In this document: in pieces, positions 50,108 to 60,014 of the stretch
Numbering within the stretch: position 1 is the first letter of the stretch
Layout of the letters: each line of letters opens with the position of its first letter
Made by a program: the position numbers and the translations under genes
Origin: Thermoanaerobacterium thermosaccharolyticum DSM 571
GTDB taxonomy: Bacteria > Bacillota > Thermoanaerobacteria > Thermoanaerobacterales > Thermoanaerobacteraceae
DNA: 64,000 bases
Assembly: GCF_000145615.1 (NCBI RefSeq)
Contig: NC_014410.1
Coordinates: forward strand, 471,001-535,000
Direction of reading: 5' to 3'
The notes under the pieces: model-generated
The model's input: the letters and a program-made list of their open reading frames with translations, nothing else
Told to the model about the DNA's origin: nothing
Database searches by the model: none

Positions 50108-51634
50108 ATGAAAATTGTTTCAAACAAAGAGATGAGAGATATTGAGTCTATGGCTATAAATGTAGTAGGAGTACCGTCCATATGCTTGATGGAGAATGCA
50201 GGAAGGATTGTGGCAGAACATTCAAAAGAATATTTATTGGAAAATAAGAAAAACAATGTCATCATTTTGTGCGGAAAGGGGAATAATGGCGGAGACGGGT
50301 ATGTAGCCGCAAGGTATCTATTTAACAGCGGGTTTGAGGTGAAAGTTTTTATTATAGCCAGTATAGGGACAATTACAGGGGATGCTAAGAAAAATCTCGA
50401 CATAATAGTTAATATGGGAATTTTTGTTGCAGAAATACTGCAAAAAGAACAGCTAAAATTTTTTGAAAAGAATATCAAGGAATGTGATTTAATAATAGAT
50501 GCGCTGTACGGCACTGGACTTGATAGAGAGATAACAGGAATAGGCAAGGATTTGATAGAAATTATAAATGGATCTGGAAAGTACATTATATCTATCGACA
50601 TACCTTCCGGAATAAATGGTGACAATGGACATGTAGAAGGATGTGCAGTTAAGGCTAATAAGACGATAACGATGCAGTTTATGAAAAAAGGCATTGCCGT
50701 ATATCCAGGTGTAGATTATGCAGGTGATGTTATTGTCGCAGATATAGGTATACCAAAAAATTTGATTGATAGCTTTAATTGCAAATATCACATCGTCTCA
50801 CAGGAAGATGTGAATTTGCCTAGAAGAAGTAGAAATACGCATAAAGGCGATTATGGAAAACTATTGATTATAGCTGGTTCAAAGAATATGACGGGGGCTG
50901 CGGCATTGTGCGCCATGAGTGCAATAAAAACTGGCTGTGGAATTGTAAAATTAGCGGTTCCTAAAACTATTCAGCCTATCTTACAGGAAAGTTTAAAAGA
51001 GATTATAACATACGGTGTAGATGACAAAGATGGGGCATTTTATATAGGTTCAGTCGAAGAAGTTTTAGATCTTTCAAAGACGGTAGATGCGGTGGCGATA
51101 GGACCTGGGCTTTCTAATAGTGTGGATGTAAAAGCATTTGTAAAAGAGATAATATTAAGAATAGATAAACCAATAGTACTGGATGCAGATGCTTTAAATG
51201 TTTTATCAGATATGGTAGATATCATTTATGGTAAAGACATTATTTTGACGCCTCACATGGGGGAAATGTCACGTCTTTTAGGTATTTCTATCGATGATAT
51301 AAATAAAAATATATATGATACAGTAGAAAAATTTGTTGATAAGTATAAAGTTACACTTGTGCTTAAGGGTTCAAGAACAGTAATAGGAAGTAACACTGAA
51401 GGCATATATATTAATTGTACGGGGAATCCCGGCATGGCGACGGCTGGATCTGGAGATGTTTTAACTGGGATGATTTCTTCGTTTTTGGTACAGGGATTGA
51501 CTAGCATAAAAGCAGCAGTATATGGCGTATTTTATCATGGAAAAGCAGGTGATCTGGCGGCAGACAAGTATGGAGAGTATGGTGTAACGGCCACAAATAT
51601 AATTGAGCATATTCCGTATGCTATAAAATTGTGA
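50108..51634 (+). CDS. nnr: Bifunctional NAD(P)H-hydrate repair enzyme (epimerase + dehydratase)
   Basis: A 508-residue fusion. The N-terminal YjeF epimerase part has 'VPSICLMENAGRIVAEH', 'CGKGNNGGDGYVAARYL' and 'DALYGTGLDREITG'. The C-terminal ADP-dependent dehydratase has 'KGDYGKLLIIAGSKNMTGAA' and 'GNPGMATAGSGDVLTGMISS'. It restores hydrated NADH/NADPH. ATG 50108 follows GGAGATGG; ATG 50093 overlaps that site. It heads an operon with the lipoprotein and alr. Confidence 0.94.
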   Translation: MKIVSNKEMRDIESMAINVVGVPSICLMENAGRIVAEHSKEYLLENKKNNVIILCGKGNNGGDGYVAARYLFNSGFEVKVFIIASIGTITGDAKKNLDIIVNMGIFVAEILQKEQLKFFEKNIKECDLIIDALYGTGLDREITGIGKDLIEIINGSGKYIISIDIPSGINGDNGHVEGCAVKANKTITMQFMKKGIAVYPGVDYAGDVIVADIGIPKNLIDSFNCKYHIVSQEDVNLPRRSRNTHKGDYGKLLIIAGSKNMTGAAALCAMSAIKTGCGIVKLAVPKTIQPILQESLKEIITYGVDDKDGAFYIGSVEEVLDLSKTVDAVAIGPGLSNSVDVKAFVKEIILRIDKPIVLDADALNVLSDMVDIIYGKDIILTPHMGEMSRLLGISIDDINKNIYDTVEKFVDKYKVTLVLKGSRTVIGSNTEGIYINCTGNPGMATAGSGDVLTGMISSFLVQGLTSIKAAVYGVFYHGKAGDLAADKYGEYGVTATNIIEHIPYAIKL

Positions 51635-51647
51635 AGAGGTGATGTGA

Positions 51648-52631
51648 TTGAAGAGGCTTTTATTGGCACTTCTACTGATGATGACTATTGCATTTTCAGG
51701 ATGCATAAAAAAGCCTCAAGGAGATGCATTCTCTAATATAAAAAAGTCTCTTGATAATTTGAAAAGTTATACTTCAGATGTAGATATTGAACTTCATAAT
51801 AACAAAAATGTAAAGAAGTATAGTATGAAGCAGCTTTACAAAGATGGGAAGTACCGCATGGAAATATATGATGAGTCGGATAAACCTGATAAAGTGATCG
51901 TATTTGATGGAAGCAGAAGCTACGTTTATTTTTCAAAGGTTAATCAGACCTTTATTGAAGACAATAGTGAGAACATACCTGCGTATTCCCTTTTTGCCTC
52001 ATTTATAAATAATTTTAAAATGGCTAGAGAGATAAAAAAAGAAGATGGTGTGGAATATTACTGCATTGACGTTCCTATTCTAGAAGGAAATACTTTCATG
52101 TACAATGAGGTGATGGAGTTTTCAAAAAAAGATTTTAAGCCGTCATCTATGAAAATATACGATATAAATGGAGAGCTTTTTGCAGAGATAAGATACAAAA
52201 ATTTTATGTATAATCCTCAGCTAGAAGATGGACTTTTTAGTCAAAGCGATATTTCTACATTTAGCAGATATATGAATATACAAAATGATTTATCTATAGA
52301 TATAAAAGATGTATATAAATATACAGGTATAAATCCAGTATTTCCTGAATATATACCGGAAAATTATGTACTTGTAAATGTCAGTATAGATATGTCAAAT
52401 AATAATGCAATTAATTTAACATATTTGAACGGTAATGATATAATAAAAATTGTTGAAAGTGTTTATACTTTTGACGGAAAAGGCTTTGAAAAAAAGAAAA
52501 GCGGCGATATTACGTATTATAAAAAAGGCAATCAATACGTTGTTGACAGAAATGGATTAATAATCGATGTGTTTTCTAATGAAAAAGTTAGTTCTGATGA
52601 AGTGTTGATGATTTTAAATTCTTTAATATAA
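51648..52631 (+). CDS. LolA-like lipoprotein (GerS-like)
   Basis: A 327-residue lipoprotein: signal peptide with lipobox 'MTIAFSGCIKK', then a LolA/outer-membrane-lipoprotein-sorting-like beta domain ('SDVDIELHNNKNVKKY', 'RMEIYDESDKPDKVIVFDG') and a C-terminal part of DUF4367 look. TTG 51648 follows AGAGGTGATG. In Clostridioides difficile the similar lipoprotein GerS, needed for spore cortex germination, is encoded just before alr2; the same neighbour is seen here. A germination role is inferred from that. Confidence 0.75.
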   Translation: MKRLLLALLLMMTIAFSGCIKKPQGDAFSNIKKSLDNLKSYTSDVDIELHNNKNVKKYSMKQLYKDGKYRMEIYDESDKPDKVIVFDGSRSYVYFSKVNQTFIEDNSENIPAYSLFASFINNFKMAREIKKEDGVEYYCIDVPILEGNTFMYNEVMEFSKKDFKPSSMKIYDINGELFAEIRYKNFMYNPQLEDGLFSQSDISTFSRYMNIQNDLSIDIKDVYKYTGINPVFPEYIPENYVLVNVSIDMSNNNAINLTYLNGNDIIKIVESVYTFDGKGFEKKKSGDITYYKKGNQYVVDRNGLIIDVFSNEKVSSDEVLMILNSLI

Positions 52632-52644
52632 TTTGGAGGTATAT

Positions 52645-53811
52645 ATGCTTAATTTATATAGGCCAACATGGGCAGAAGTCAATCTTAATAATATAATTCA
52701 CAACTACAAAGAGATCAGAAAAATAACAGATAAAAAGGCTGGGATAATGGCTGTTGTAAAAGCAAATGCGTATGGTCATGGATCATATGAGATATCGAAA
52801 GAATTGATTAAATGCGGTGTTGATTATCTCGCCGTAGCTACGATTGATGAGGCGCTGGAATTGAGAGAGCACGGAATCAGTAAACCCATACTAGTATTGG
52901 GATACACACCGTCGAAGTTTGCAGATGTAATTGTAAAGTATGATATTACACAGACTGCATTTGAGCTAGGCTATGTGAAGGAAATTTCAAAAGAAGCCAT
53001 AAAGCAAGGGAAAGATGCGAAAATTCACGTAAAAATTGATACCGGCATGGGACGCATTGGCTACAACGATATGAATAAAGCATATGAGGAAATTGTTGCC
53101 ATGACTTCGCTGAAAGGAATTTATATAGAAGGCATATTCAGCCACTTTTCGTCATCCGATGAAAGGGATAAAGAATACACTATGCGGCAATTTAAAATAT
53201 TTAATGATCTTACGGATCGATTAAAAAGAAGTGGAATAGATATCCCAATAAGGCATATTGCAAACAGTGCTGCAATATTAGATTTGCCTGAAACGCATCT
53301 TGACATGGTAAGGCCTGGCATTATACTGTATGGAAGTTATCCGTCAGAAGAAGTTGATAAAAAGATCAGCTTAAAATGCACTATATCACTAAGGTCTAAA
53401 ATTGTATATATAAAAGATGTTCCAGAGGGTGAGTATATAAGCTACAATAGGACATACAAGACAAGCAGAAAAAGCCGTATAGCCACATTGCCTATTGGTT
53501 ATGCAGATGGACTAAATAGACTATTGTCAAATAATCACAGTGTCATAATAAAAGGTAAATATGCGCCTATTGTGGGGAAGATATGCATGGATCAATGTAT
53601 GGTGGACGTAACGTCAATTGAAGGCGTAAAAGAAGGCGATGTTGCCACGATTATGGGTGAATCAGACGGCAAAATCGTAAGTGCAGATGAAATAGCAAAT
53701 AAATTAAAAACTATTTCTTATGAAGTATATTGTGGAATATCCAGAAGGGTACCAAGAATATATATATTTAATGGAGAGATAACAAAAGTAGAAAATTATT
53801 TAAAATGTTAA
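52645..53811 (+). CDS. alr: Alanine racemase
   Basis: A 388-residue PLP enzyme that makes D-alanine. The Schiff-base Lys39 is in 'MAVVKANAYGHG', 'HVKIDTGMGRIGY' is conserved, and the second catalytic Tyr lies in 'LPIGYADGLNR'. ATG 52645 has GGAGGT 6 bases upstream. It follows the GerS-like gene by 13 bases. Confidence 0.96.
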   Translation: MLNLYRPTWAEVNLNNIIHNYKEIRKITDKKAGIMAVVKANAYGHGSYEISKELIKCGVDYLAVATIDEALELREHGISKPILVLGYTPSKFADVIVKYDITQTAFELGYVKEISKEAIKQGKDAKIHVKIDTGMGRIGYNDMNKAYEEIVAMTSLKGIYIEGIFSHFSSSDERDKEYTMRQFKIFNDLTDRLKRSGIDIPIRHIANSAAILDLPETHLDMVRPGIILYGSYPSEEVDKKISLKCTISLRSKIVYIKDVPEGEYISYNRTYKTSRKSRIATLPIGYADGLNRLLSNNHSVIIKGKYAPIVGKICMDQCMVDVTSIEGVKEGDVATIMGESDGKIVSADEIANKLKTISYEVYCGISRRVPRIYIFNGEITKVENYLKC

Positions 53812-53836
53812 ATATTATGTATAAAAATAATAAAGA

Positions 53837-53866
53837 TTGACATTAATATATATAGCAGTATATAAT
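53837..53866 (+). promoter_or_regulatory. Promoter of the MazEF-type pair
   Basis: TTGACA at 53837-53842, 18 bases, TATAAT at 53861-53866. Confidence 0.75.
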
Positions 53867-53898
53867 AAATTATATAAGTGTGTTAGGAGGTCATAATT

Positions 53899-54174
53899 GT
53901 GGGCGAGACAAAAAGAATACTCGTCAGTTTGCCGGAGAGCTTACTGGAAGAAGTTGATGTGCTTGCAGCTATGGAAAATAGAAACCGCAGTGAATTTATA
54001 AGAGAAGCTATGAAGCTGTACATCAAGGAAAGAAAGAAGATGAAAATAAGGGAGAGCATGAAAAAAGGGTACCTTGAGATGGCGGCAATAAATGCAGAAC
54101 TTGCGGAATTGGGCCTAACCGCTGACAATGAATGTTTTAACGGATATGAAAAAAAATTAAAAAAGTGTGATTGA
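53899..54174 (+). CDS. ndoAI: EndoAI-type antitoxin (CopG/MazE ribbon-helix-helix)
   Basis: A 91-residue ribbon-helix-helix protein: '[20 protein letters not shown]' and '[20 protein letters not shown]' are the strand and helices. It binds its own operator and neutralises the RNase encoded next. GTG 53899 has AGGAGG 9 bases upstream. The C-terminal tail is the toxin-binding part in homologues. It lies next to alr, the usual position of ndoAI-ndoA in Bacilli and clostridia. Confidence 0.92.
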   Translation: MGETKRILVSLPESLLEEVDVLAAMENRNRSEFIREAMKLYIKERKKMKIRESMKKGYLEMAAINAELAELGLTADNECFNGYEKKLKKCD

Positions 54175-54175
54175 T

Positions 54176-54526
54176 ATGATTATAAAGCGTGGAGATATTT
54201 TATATGCTGATTTAAGCCCTGTAATTGGCTCAGAACAGGGTGGTGTTAGGCCCGTACTTGTTATACAAAACGACATCGGCAATAAGTACAGTCCTACAGT
54301 TATTGTATCGGCAATAACATCTCAAATAAACAAGGCTAAATTGCCAACACATGTTGAGATAAATGGGACTGAATACGGACTTAATAAAGATTCTGTTATT
54401 TTGTTGGAACAAATTAGGACTATAGATAAAAAGCGGCTTAGGGAAAAAATAGGTCATTTTGATCAAGAGATGATGGAAAAAGTAAATGAGGCGCTGCAAA
54501 TAAGCCTAGGGTTAATAGATTTTTAA
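54176..54526 (+). CDS. ndoA: EndoA/MazF mRNA interferase
   Basis: A 116-residue RNase toxin starting '[20 protein letters not shown]', followed by '[20 protein letters not shown]' and '[15 protein letters not shown]', the standard MazF/PemK signatures. It cleaves mRNA at short sites such as UACAU in relatives. ATG 54176 lies one base after the antitoxin stop; GTG 54167 overlaps it. Confidence 0.95.
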   Translation: MIIKRGDILYADLSPVIGSEQGGVRPVLVIQNDIGNKYSPTVIVSAITSQINKAKLPTHVEINGTEYGLNKDSVILLEQIRTIDKKRLREKIGHFDQEMMEKVNEALQISLGLIDF

Positions 54527-54558
54527 AGGACTAAACAAAGTAATGTCCTTTTATTTTT
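54525..54558 (+). terminator. Intrinsic terminator of ndoAI-ndoA
   Basis: AAAGGAC pairs with GTCCTTT, followed by TATTTTTAT. Confidence 0.75.
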
Positions 54559-54644
54559 ATGTTTTTTAAAACATTTCCTTAGGTAATCGTTGTTGAAAAT
54601 AGTAGAATTTAAGTATAAAATAGAATAAAAAGGGGGTTTACATA

Positions 54645-55091
54645 GTGAAGAAAATTTATGCATTAATATTAATATTTGCAATAATAGCTGTACTTGGAAT
54701 AGTTTATGCGGGCTCAACATCAGACCCCGGAAGCCAACAAGATCCTTTAGTAACTAAAAGCTATGTGGACAGTAAATTCGATGATTTAAAAAATTATGTA
54801 GACAGTAAAGCTGGTGGTGGAACAGCAAGCAGCTATGATATAGTTGAGTTAAATCCAGGTGAGAGCATTACTCTGTATCAAGGTTCTGAAGCCATCGTCA
54901 GAACAGATAATTCTTCAACGATCGTTACAAGCACTGATGGAGTGTCAGATTTGACAGGTGGTAAAGATTTAAAAAATAATGCTTTGATACCAGCAAATCA
55001 TCTTTTGCTGTTTCCAAGGTCCGATGGTAGGGGAATAAAAGCGAAAAGTTATACGATTGTAGTAGTTATGGGAAAATATACAAAAAATTAA
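54645..55091 (+). CDS. Secreted or membrane-tethered hypothetical protein
   Basis: A 148-residue protein with an N-terminal signal or anchor ('IYALILIFAIIAVLGIVYAG'), two short near-repeats 'SYVDSKFDDLK' and 'NYVDSKAGGG', and a beta-rich domain ('ESITLYQGSEAIVRTDN'). AAAAGGGGG precedes GTG 54645. It resembles exported proteins of unknown function common in Thermoanaerobacterales. Surface location is inferred. Confidence 0.65.
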   Translation: MKKIYALILIFAIIAVLGIVYAGSTSDPGSQQDPLVTKSYVDSKFDDLKNYVDSKAGGGTASSYDIVELNPGESITLYQGSEAIVRTDNSSTIVTSTDGVSDLTGGKDLKNNALIPANHLLLFPRSDGRGIKAKSYTIVVVMGKYTKN

Positions 55092-55093
55092 GG

Positions 55094-55120
55094 TGCGCTT
55101 TAAAAGCGCTTTATTTTTTT
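55094..55120 (+). terminator. Intrinsic terminator
   Basis: GCGCTTT and AAAGCGC form the stem, followed by TTATTTTTTT. Confidence 0.8.
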
Positions 55121-55209
55121 CTAAAATATGGTATTGCTCAAGGTTATATTTAAGTGATATAATTCTAGTGATATAAATAATAACTAAAAGGAAAAAGGAG
55201 CGATATTCT

Positions 55210-57231
55210 TTGAGCTTAAAAAGAATACTAGTGTTTCTAATAGTCTTGTCATTAGTTGTGTCCGTATTTGTAGATATTTCTAGAATTAGTGTTGAAAATA
55301 AGTATAACACAGTTGAAACTGTGGCAGATCTTTACAATTTTGAAAAACTAGCGTCAAATACAGGATCGAGTATCCAAGACGTATTAAGTAAATTTAAGGA
55401 AAATGGCTTAAAAGGGGTTGCAGTGCCTGAAGTCACGCTAAATAGACTTCAAGAGATTGGCGATATATCATTACATAAATTGTCTGATGTAGAAAATATT
55501 TATAATTTAAAAGACAGTACAGGTAATGCAGCTTTAGCTGAGTACCTAAAAAATTTAAACGACAGTCAGAAAAAGGTACAGAAAGATTACATCGTTGTAG
55601 CTACAAATGACCCTAAAGTATATGAATTTTTAAAATCATCTTTGGCAAAAAGAGTGCCAAGCAATAAATTAACAGTGCTTAAAAAAGGCAAAAATTTTGC
55701 ATTTATAATCAACGAGGACATGGATACTTTTGCTGATCAAGGTTTAGGCTTTAACAAAGATGATTTAGATATGATAAAATCGTTGGGGTTTGATATTATA
55801 CCGAGAATAGAGAATTACAACGGCATTAAGGATAAGGATATTCAAAGCTATATAGATCTTTTAAAACAGTATGATGTCAAAACAGTCATATTTGGTGGCA
55901 ATGATGTTTTGGGAAATCCTGATAAGATATCATACGCTGCATCTTTGTTTAAGAAGAATGGTGTGGCTATAGGCATAATCGATACACCTATGGGCAAAAA
56001 ACTGCAAGCTGGCACAGAGAAATTTGCAAAATTTGATGATTACAGAGGTGCTAAAATTTACGGTTTATCAGAGGCGGAAACAGATAAATACGATGTAAAT
56101 GGCATAGTAGATAGGTGGTACAGGTCTATTATTGAAAGAGATGTAAGAATAGTATACATTAGAGCAAAGGTAGATACCACAAAGACTGCTGCATTTAACA
56201 TGAAACAAAATATATCCATGTTGAAAGATATAAACAATCTTGCACAGTACGCTGGACTAAATTTAGGGATAGTAAAACCGTTAAGTCCAATTCATCAATC
56301 AAAAATAATTGAAATCTTGATTTCTCTTGGCGTAGTTGCAGGTGGAGTGCTTTTGTTGATGCTTTTTGGTCTTAAAGATAAATATTCTATTATACTCACT
56401 ATATTAGGCGTTTTATCTACAGCATTTTTACTTTTAAGCAAGTACAACGATCTTGGTGTTAAAGCTGTAGCATTGATGTCGTCGATAATATATCCATCAT
56501 TGGCTATTGGATATTTTATAGAAGAGAGCAAAAAGATTATTGAGAATGGTGACGATAGCCATTACGTAAGAAATTCTTTGTCTATTTTCTTTAAAACTGT
56601 TTTGATATCTTTGATCGGCGGTTTAATAATAGCTGCAATAATGGCAGACAGCAAGTACATGCTGAAACTAGATTATTTTAGAGGTGTAAAACTTTCATTT
56701 ATAGTTCCTGTTGTGGTGTATATAGCATATTACTGCTATAAAGTATGTGGTATAAATACATTTAAGAAGCTTTCAGATGCTTCTATAAAAATCTTAAATA
56801 CTGAAATTAAAATTTGGCATGTTCTAGCCGTTTTAGTTGCAGGTGTCATAGGCGTTATTTATATTTCAAGGACAGGTAATTCACCTGTTATAAAGCCAAC
56901 TTCAATAGAGCTTAAATTTAGAAGTTTACTGGAACACTATCTTGTCGCAAGACCTAGGACAAAAGAATTTTTAGTAGGTTATCCTGCTTTGATATTGGCC
57001 ATATATGCAGCAAAAAATAAATCAAAACCATTGAATTTCATTTTGGGCATCTTAGCATCAATTGGAATACTATCTATGCCAAATACGATGAGTCATGTAG
57101 AGAGTGTCCTTAAAATAGCGCTTGAGAGGACAGTCATAAGCTGGATTTTTGGAGTAATAATAGGGGTAGTTGCTTTAATTGTCGTAGATTTTATAATTAG
57201 ATATATAAACAAGAGAAAAGTGATTAATTGA
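55210..57231 (+). CDS. DUF5693 membrane protein
   Basis: A 673-residue protein: one N-terminal helix, an extracytoplasmic part of about 340 residues ('FKENGLKGVAVPEVTLNRL', 'GFDIIPRIENYNGIKDKD'), then about eight membrane helices ending with 'FGVIIGVVALIVVDFII'. This is the DUF5693 layout. TTG 55210 has GGAG 8 bases before it. It precedes csaB and tagA, so a role in wall polymer assembly is plausible. Confidence 0.82.
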   Translation: MSLKRILVFLIVLSLVVSVFVDISRISVENKYNTVETVADLYNFEKLASNTGSSIQDVLSKFKENGLKGVAVPEVTLNRLQEIGDISLHKLSDVENIYNLKDSTGNAALAEYLKNLNDSQKKVQKDYIVVATNDPKVYEFLKSSLAKRVPSNKLTVLKKGKNFAFIINEDMDTFADQGLGFNKDDLDMIKSLGFDIIPRIENYNGIKDKDIQSYIDLLKQYDVKTVIFGGNDVLGNPDKISYAASLFKKNGVAIGIIDTPMGKKLQAGTEKFAKFDDYRGAKIYGLSEAETDKYDVNGIVDRWYRSIIERDVRIVYIRAKVDTTKTAAFNMKQNISMLKDINNLAQYAGLNLGIVKPLSPIHQSKIIEILISLGVVAGGVLLLMLFGLKDKYSIILTILGVLSTAFLLLSKYNDLGVKAVALMSSIIYPSLAIGYFIEESKKIIENGDDSHYVRNSLSIFFKTVLISLIGGLIIAAIMADSKYMLKLDYFRGVKLSFIVPVVVYIAYYCYKVCGINTFKKLSDASIKILNTEIKIWHVLAVLVAGVIGVIYISRTGNSPVIKPTSIELKFRSLLEHYLVARPRTKEFLVGYPALILAIYAAKNKSKPLNFILGILASIGILSMPNTMSHVESVLKIALERTVISWIFGVIIGVVALIVVDFIIRYINKRKVIN

Positions 57232-57277
57232 TTTTATTAGTTCAAAATTGTGCTATTAAGCCATGGAGGTATAGATA

Positions 57278-58348
57278 ATGAAAATTCTGATATCGGGCTA
57301 TTATGGCTTTGAAAACACCGGTGACGATGCAGTTTTGGAATGCATCATCGCCGGGTTAAGAGAAAAGGGCATAAATGATATAACAGTGCTATCAAATACA
57401 CCTGGTAATACATCGTCTAGATATAATGTTAAATCTATATACAGGAATTCATTTAAAGAAATTTTTAATGCCATAAAAAACACGGATATATTGTTAAGTG
57501 GCGGAGGAAGTTTAATACAGGATATTACCAGCAGTAAAAGCTTATGGTATTACCTATCGATTATTTTTTTGGGGATTTTATTAAGAAAAAAGGTATACAT
57601 TGTGGGACAAGGGATAGGACCGTTAGAGCGTAAGTACAATAGACTGTTATCCAGCTTCATTTTAAGAAGGGTTGACTTGATTACAGTAAGGGACAAGGAT
57701 TCTATGATGTTTTTAAAGGAACTTAATATCGAGAAAAATGTCATCCTTGCTGCAGACCCTGTTGTAGATCTTGCCCCGTGTAGCGATGAAAGGTTAGAAG
57801 AAATATTGAGGAATGAAGGAATAAATAAGGGAAAGTACATAGTTGTATGTACTAGAGAATGGGGCAACAACGAGCTATCAAGGGTAGAGTTGGCAAAAGC
57901 TGTTGACGATATATCAAAAAAATACAATTTAGAAGTGGTATTTTTGCCGTTTTATTATAATAAGGATGACGCTGAAAGCGAAAAAGTAGCAAATTACTTA
58001 AAATCACCTTATAAGATAATAAAGAGCAAGTATGAACCTAAAGAGATATTGGGTATAGTAAAAAATTGTCAGTTGCTTATCGGCGTAAGATTACATTCGT
58101 TAGTATTTGCTTTGGTGAGCCTCGTTCCATTTATAGGCATATCTTATGATCCGAAGATAGATGGTTTTCTAAAGTCAATAAATTTAAAATCTTTTAAGAT
58201 AGATAAATTTTCTTCTGATGAGCTAGTTAATTATGCAGAAAGTATTTTAGATAATAGAGATAATTTTATTGATAATTTAAAAATCCATCTTGAAGAGCTT
58301 AGAAAATTGTCTGACAATAATTTTAATGTATTTGATAAATCTAAATGA
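57278..58348 (+). CDS. csaB: Polysaccharide pyruvyl transferase CsaB
   Basis: A 356-residue enzyme that adds pyruvate to secondary wall polymers, which anchors SLH-domain S-layer proteins. 'ISGYYGFENTGDDAVLECI', 'LLSGGGSLIQDITSSKS' and 'GQGIGPLERKYN' are CsaB signatures. Start ATG 57278 has TGGAGGT upstream. The gene is followed by tagA after 12 bases. Confidence 0.93.
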   Translation: MKILISGYYGFENTGDDAVLECIIAGLREKGINDITVLSNTPGNTSSRYNVKSIYRNSFKEIFNAIKNTDILLSGGGSLIQDITSSKSLWYYLSIIFLGILLRKKVYIVGQGIGPLERKYNRLLSSFILRRVDLITVRDKDSMMFLKELNIEKNVILAADPVVDLAPCSDERLEEILRNEGINKGKYIVVCTREWGNNELSRVELAKAVDDISKKYNLEVVFLPFYYNKDDAESEKVANYLKSPYKIIKSKYEPKEILGIVKNCQLLIGVRLHSLVFALVSLVPFIGISYDPKIDGFLKSINLKSFKIDKFSSDELVNYAESILDNRDNFIDNLKIHLEELRKLSDNNFNVFDKSK

Positions 58349-58360
58349 TGAGGTGTAAAA

Positions 58361-59092
58361 ATGGCTGATAGGTTTGTAATATTCGGTGTACCAATAGATA
58401 AAGTTACGATGAAAAAGGCAGTTGATATTGTAGAAAATTTCTTATTGGAGGACAGGCTTCACATTGTTGCGACTCCAAATGCTGAGATTGTAATGATGGC
58501 ACAGAATGATGATGAATATAAGGAAATATTAAATAAAACTGATTTGAATGTTCCTGATGGCAGCGGTGTTATTTTCGCATCAAAGATATATAAAGAGGAG
58601 TTGCCAGAGCGGGTTGCTGGATTTGATCTCATGATGGAATTGATAAAGATAGCATCGCTGAAGCATTATAAAATATATCTTCTTGGTGCTAAGGCAGATG
58701 TTGTAAAGGGTGCGTATCTAAATTTAAAAAGCCGATATCAGGGGATCGATATAGTTGGGTTCCACGATGGGTATTTCAGCGAAATAGATGAAGAAGAGAT
58801 TATAAATGATATAAACGAAAAGAAGACTGATTTGCTTTTTGTAGCATTAGGGGCACCTAAGCAGGAAAAATGGATTTATAAAAACAGGAATAAACTAAAT
58901 GCAAAAGTAGCAATAGGCGTTGGAGGCAGTTTTGATGTAATTGCAGGTAAAGTTACACGTGCACCTGAGATATACAGGAAGTTAGGGCTCGAATGGTTCT
59001 ATCGTTTAATGAAAGAGCCTTGGAGATATAAACGCATGATGGCACTGCCAAGATTTGCGATGAAAGTGTTATTTTCAAAAAAGTCTGTATAG
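58361..59092 (+). CDS. tagA: WecG/TagA/CpsF-family glycosyltransferase
   Basis: A 243-residue N-acetylmannosaminyl/hexosaminyl transferase. 'TPNAEIVMMAQNDDEY', 'NVPDGSGVIFASK' with the catalytic Asp, 'GAPKQEKWIYKN' and 'VGGSFDVIAGKVTRAPE' are diagnostic. It works on lipid-linked sugar intermediates of wall polymers, in line with csaB next to it. Confidence 0.93.
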   Translation: MADRFVIFGVPIDKVTMKKAVDIVENFLLEDRLHIVATPNAEIVMMAQNDDEYKEILNKTDLNVPDGSGVIFASKIYKEELPERVAGFDLMMELIKIASLKHYKIYLLGAKADVVKGAYLNLKSRYQGIDIVGFHDGYFSEIDEEEIINDINEKKTDLLFVALGAPKQEKWIYKNRNKLNAKVAIGVGGSFDVIAGKVTRAPEIYRKLGLEWFYRLMKEPWRYKRMMALPRFAMKVLFSKKSV

Positions 59093-59126
59093 TATTTTTA
59101 TAAAGTAAGAAAGGACAGGTAATTGT

Positions 59127-59972
59127 ATGAGCGAAAAATTAAAAAAGATTATAACTGATTTTATATGGATTACAATAGGAACGCTGCTTCTTACTTTGTC
59201 CCTTGATTTATTTTTGATACCGAATCAAATTGCACCAGGCGGTGTAAGCGGACTTGCCATCGTTTTAAATCATATTTTCAAATGGCCTGTAGGAGCAGTG
59301 ACGCTCCTTATTAATATTCCTCTTTTTTTGATATCGATAAAAGTCCTAGGATCTGTTTTTGGCGCTAAAACATTGTACTCAACACTGCTTCTTGGTGTTT
59401 CGATTGATGCGCTGGCATTTTTGAAGCCATTGACACATAATGCCATGCTTGCTGCAGTGTACGGTGGGCTTATTATGGGTTTAGGCCTTGGAATCGTTAT
59501 TAAATACGGGGCAACGACAGGAGGTACCGATTTGGCAGCTATGACGCTACATAAATACATACCATTTTTAACAGTTGGAAGAATCCTGTTGATTATAGAT
59601 TTCATAATCATAGCGCTGGCTGGAATTGAGTTTAGTCCTGAACTTGCCTTATATGCACTTGCAACAGAATTCATTGCTATAAAAGTGATAGATGTCATAC
59701 AGGAAGGAACCGATTACGAAAGAATTGCTATAATAATTTCGGACAAATATGAGGAAATAAGTCACTCTATATTGTACGACATGGATAGAGGAGTAACTGA
59801 ATTAAAGGGAGTTGGAGCGTACTCAAAAAAGTAAAAAAATGTTTTGCTTGTTGTAGTAAATAGAAGTGAGGTAACATCACTTAGAAATGTCGTCAAAAAA
59901 ATTGATCCAAAGGCATTTGTCATTTTATCAACTGCTCACGAAGTTTTGGGAGAAGGATTTAGAAACATGTGA
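59127..59972 (+). pseudogene. YitT family membrane protein with in-frame stop
   Basis: A YitT protein with five to six membrane helices ('APGGVSGLAIVLNHIF', 'GATTGGTDLAAMTLH') and the start of a C-terminal DUF2179 domain. At 59832 a TAA interrupts it after 'GVGAYSKK'; the same frame then continues 'KNVLLVVVNRSEVTSLRNVV' ... 'STAHEVLGEGF' to TGA at 59970. Relatives run through without a break (about 280 residues). The DUF2179 domain is thus cut; the membrane part could still be made. Confidence 0.82.
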
Positions 59973-60010
59973 CAAATTTTTAGGGACACAACATATTTGT
60001 CATGTCCCGA
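59966..60010. terminator. Hairpin between convergent genes
   Basis: ACATGTGACAAAT can pair with ATTTGTCATGT (two bases bulged). It lies between the ends of the YitT and DUF2148 genes. Confidence 0.5.
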
Positions 60011-60014
60011 TAAA

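Noticed and set aside
59832-59834. Programmed readthrough or recoding of the YitT stop
   Set aside because: The codon is TAA with no recoding structure in view; a simple mutation is more likely.
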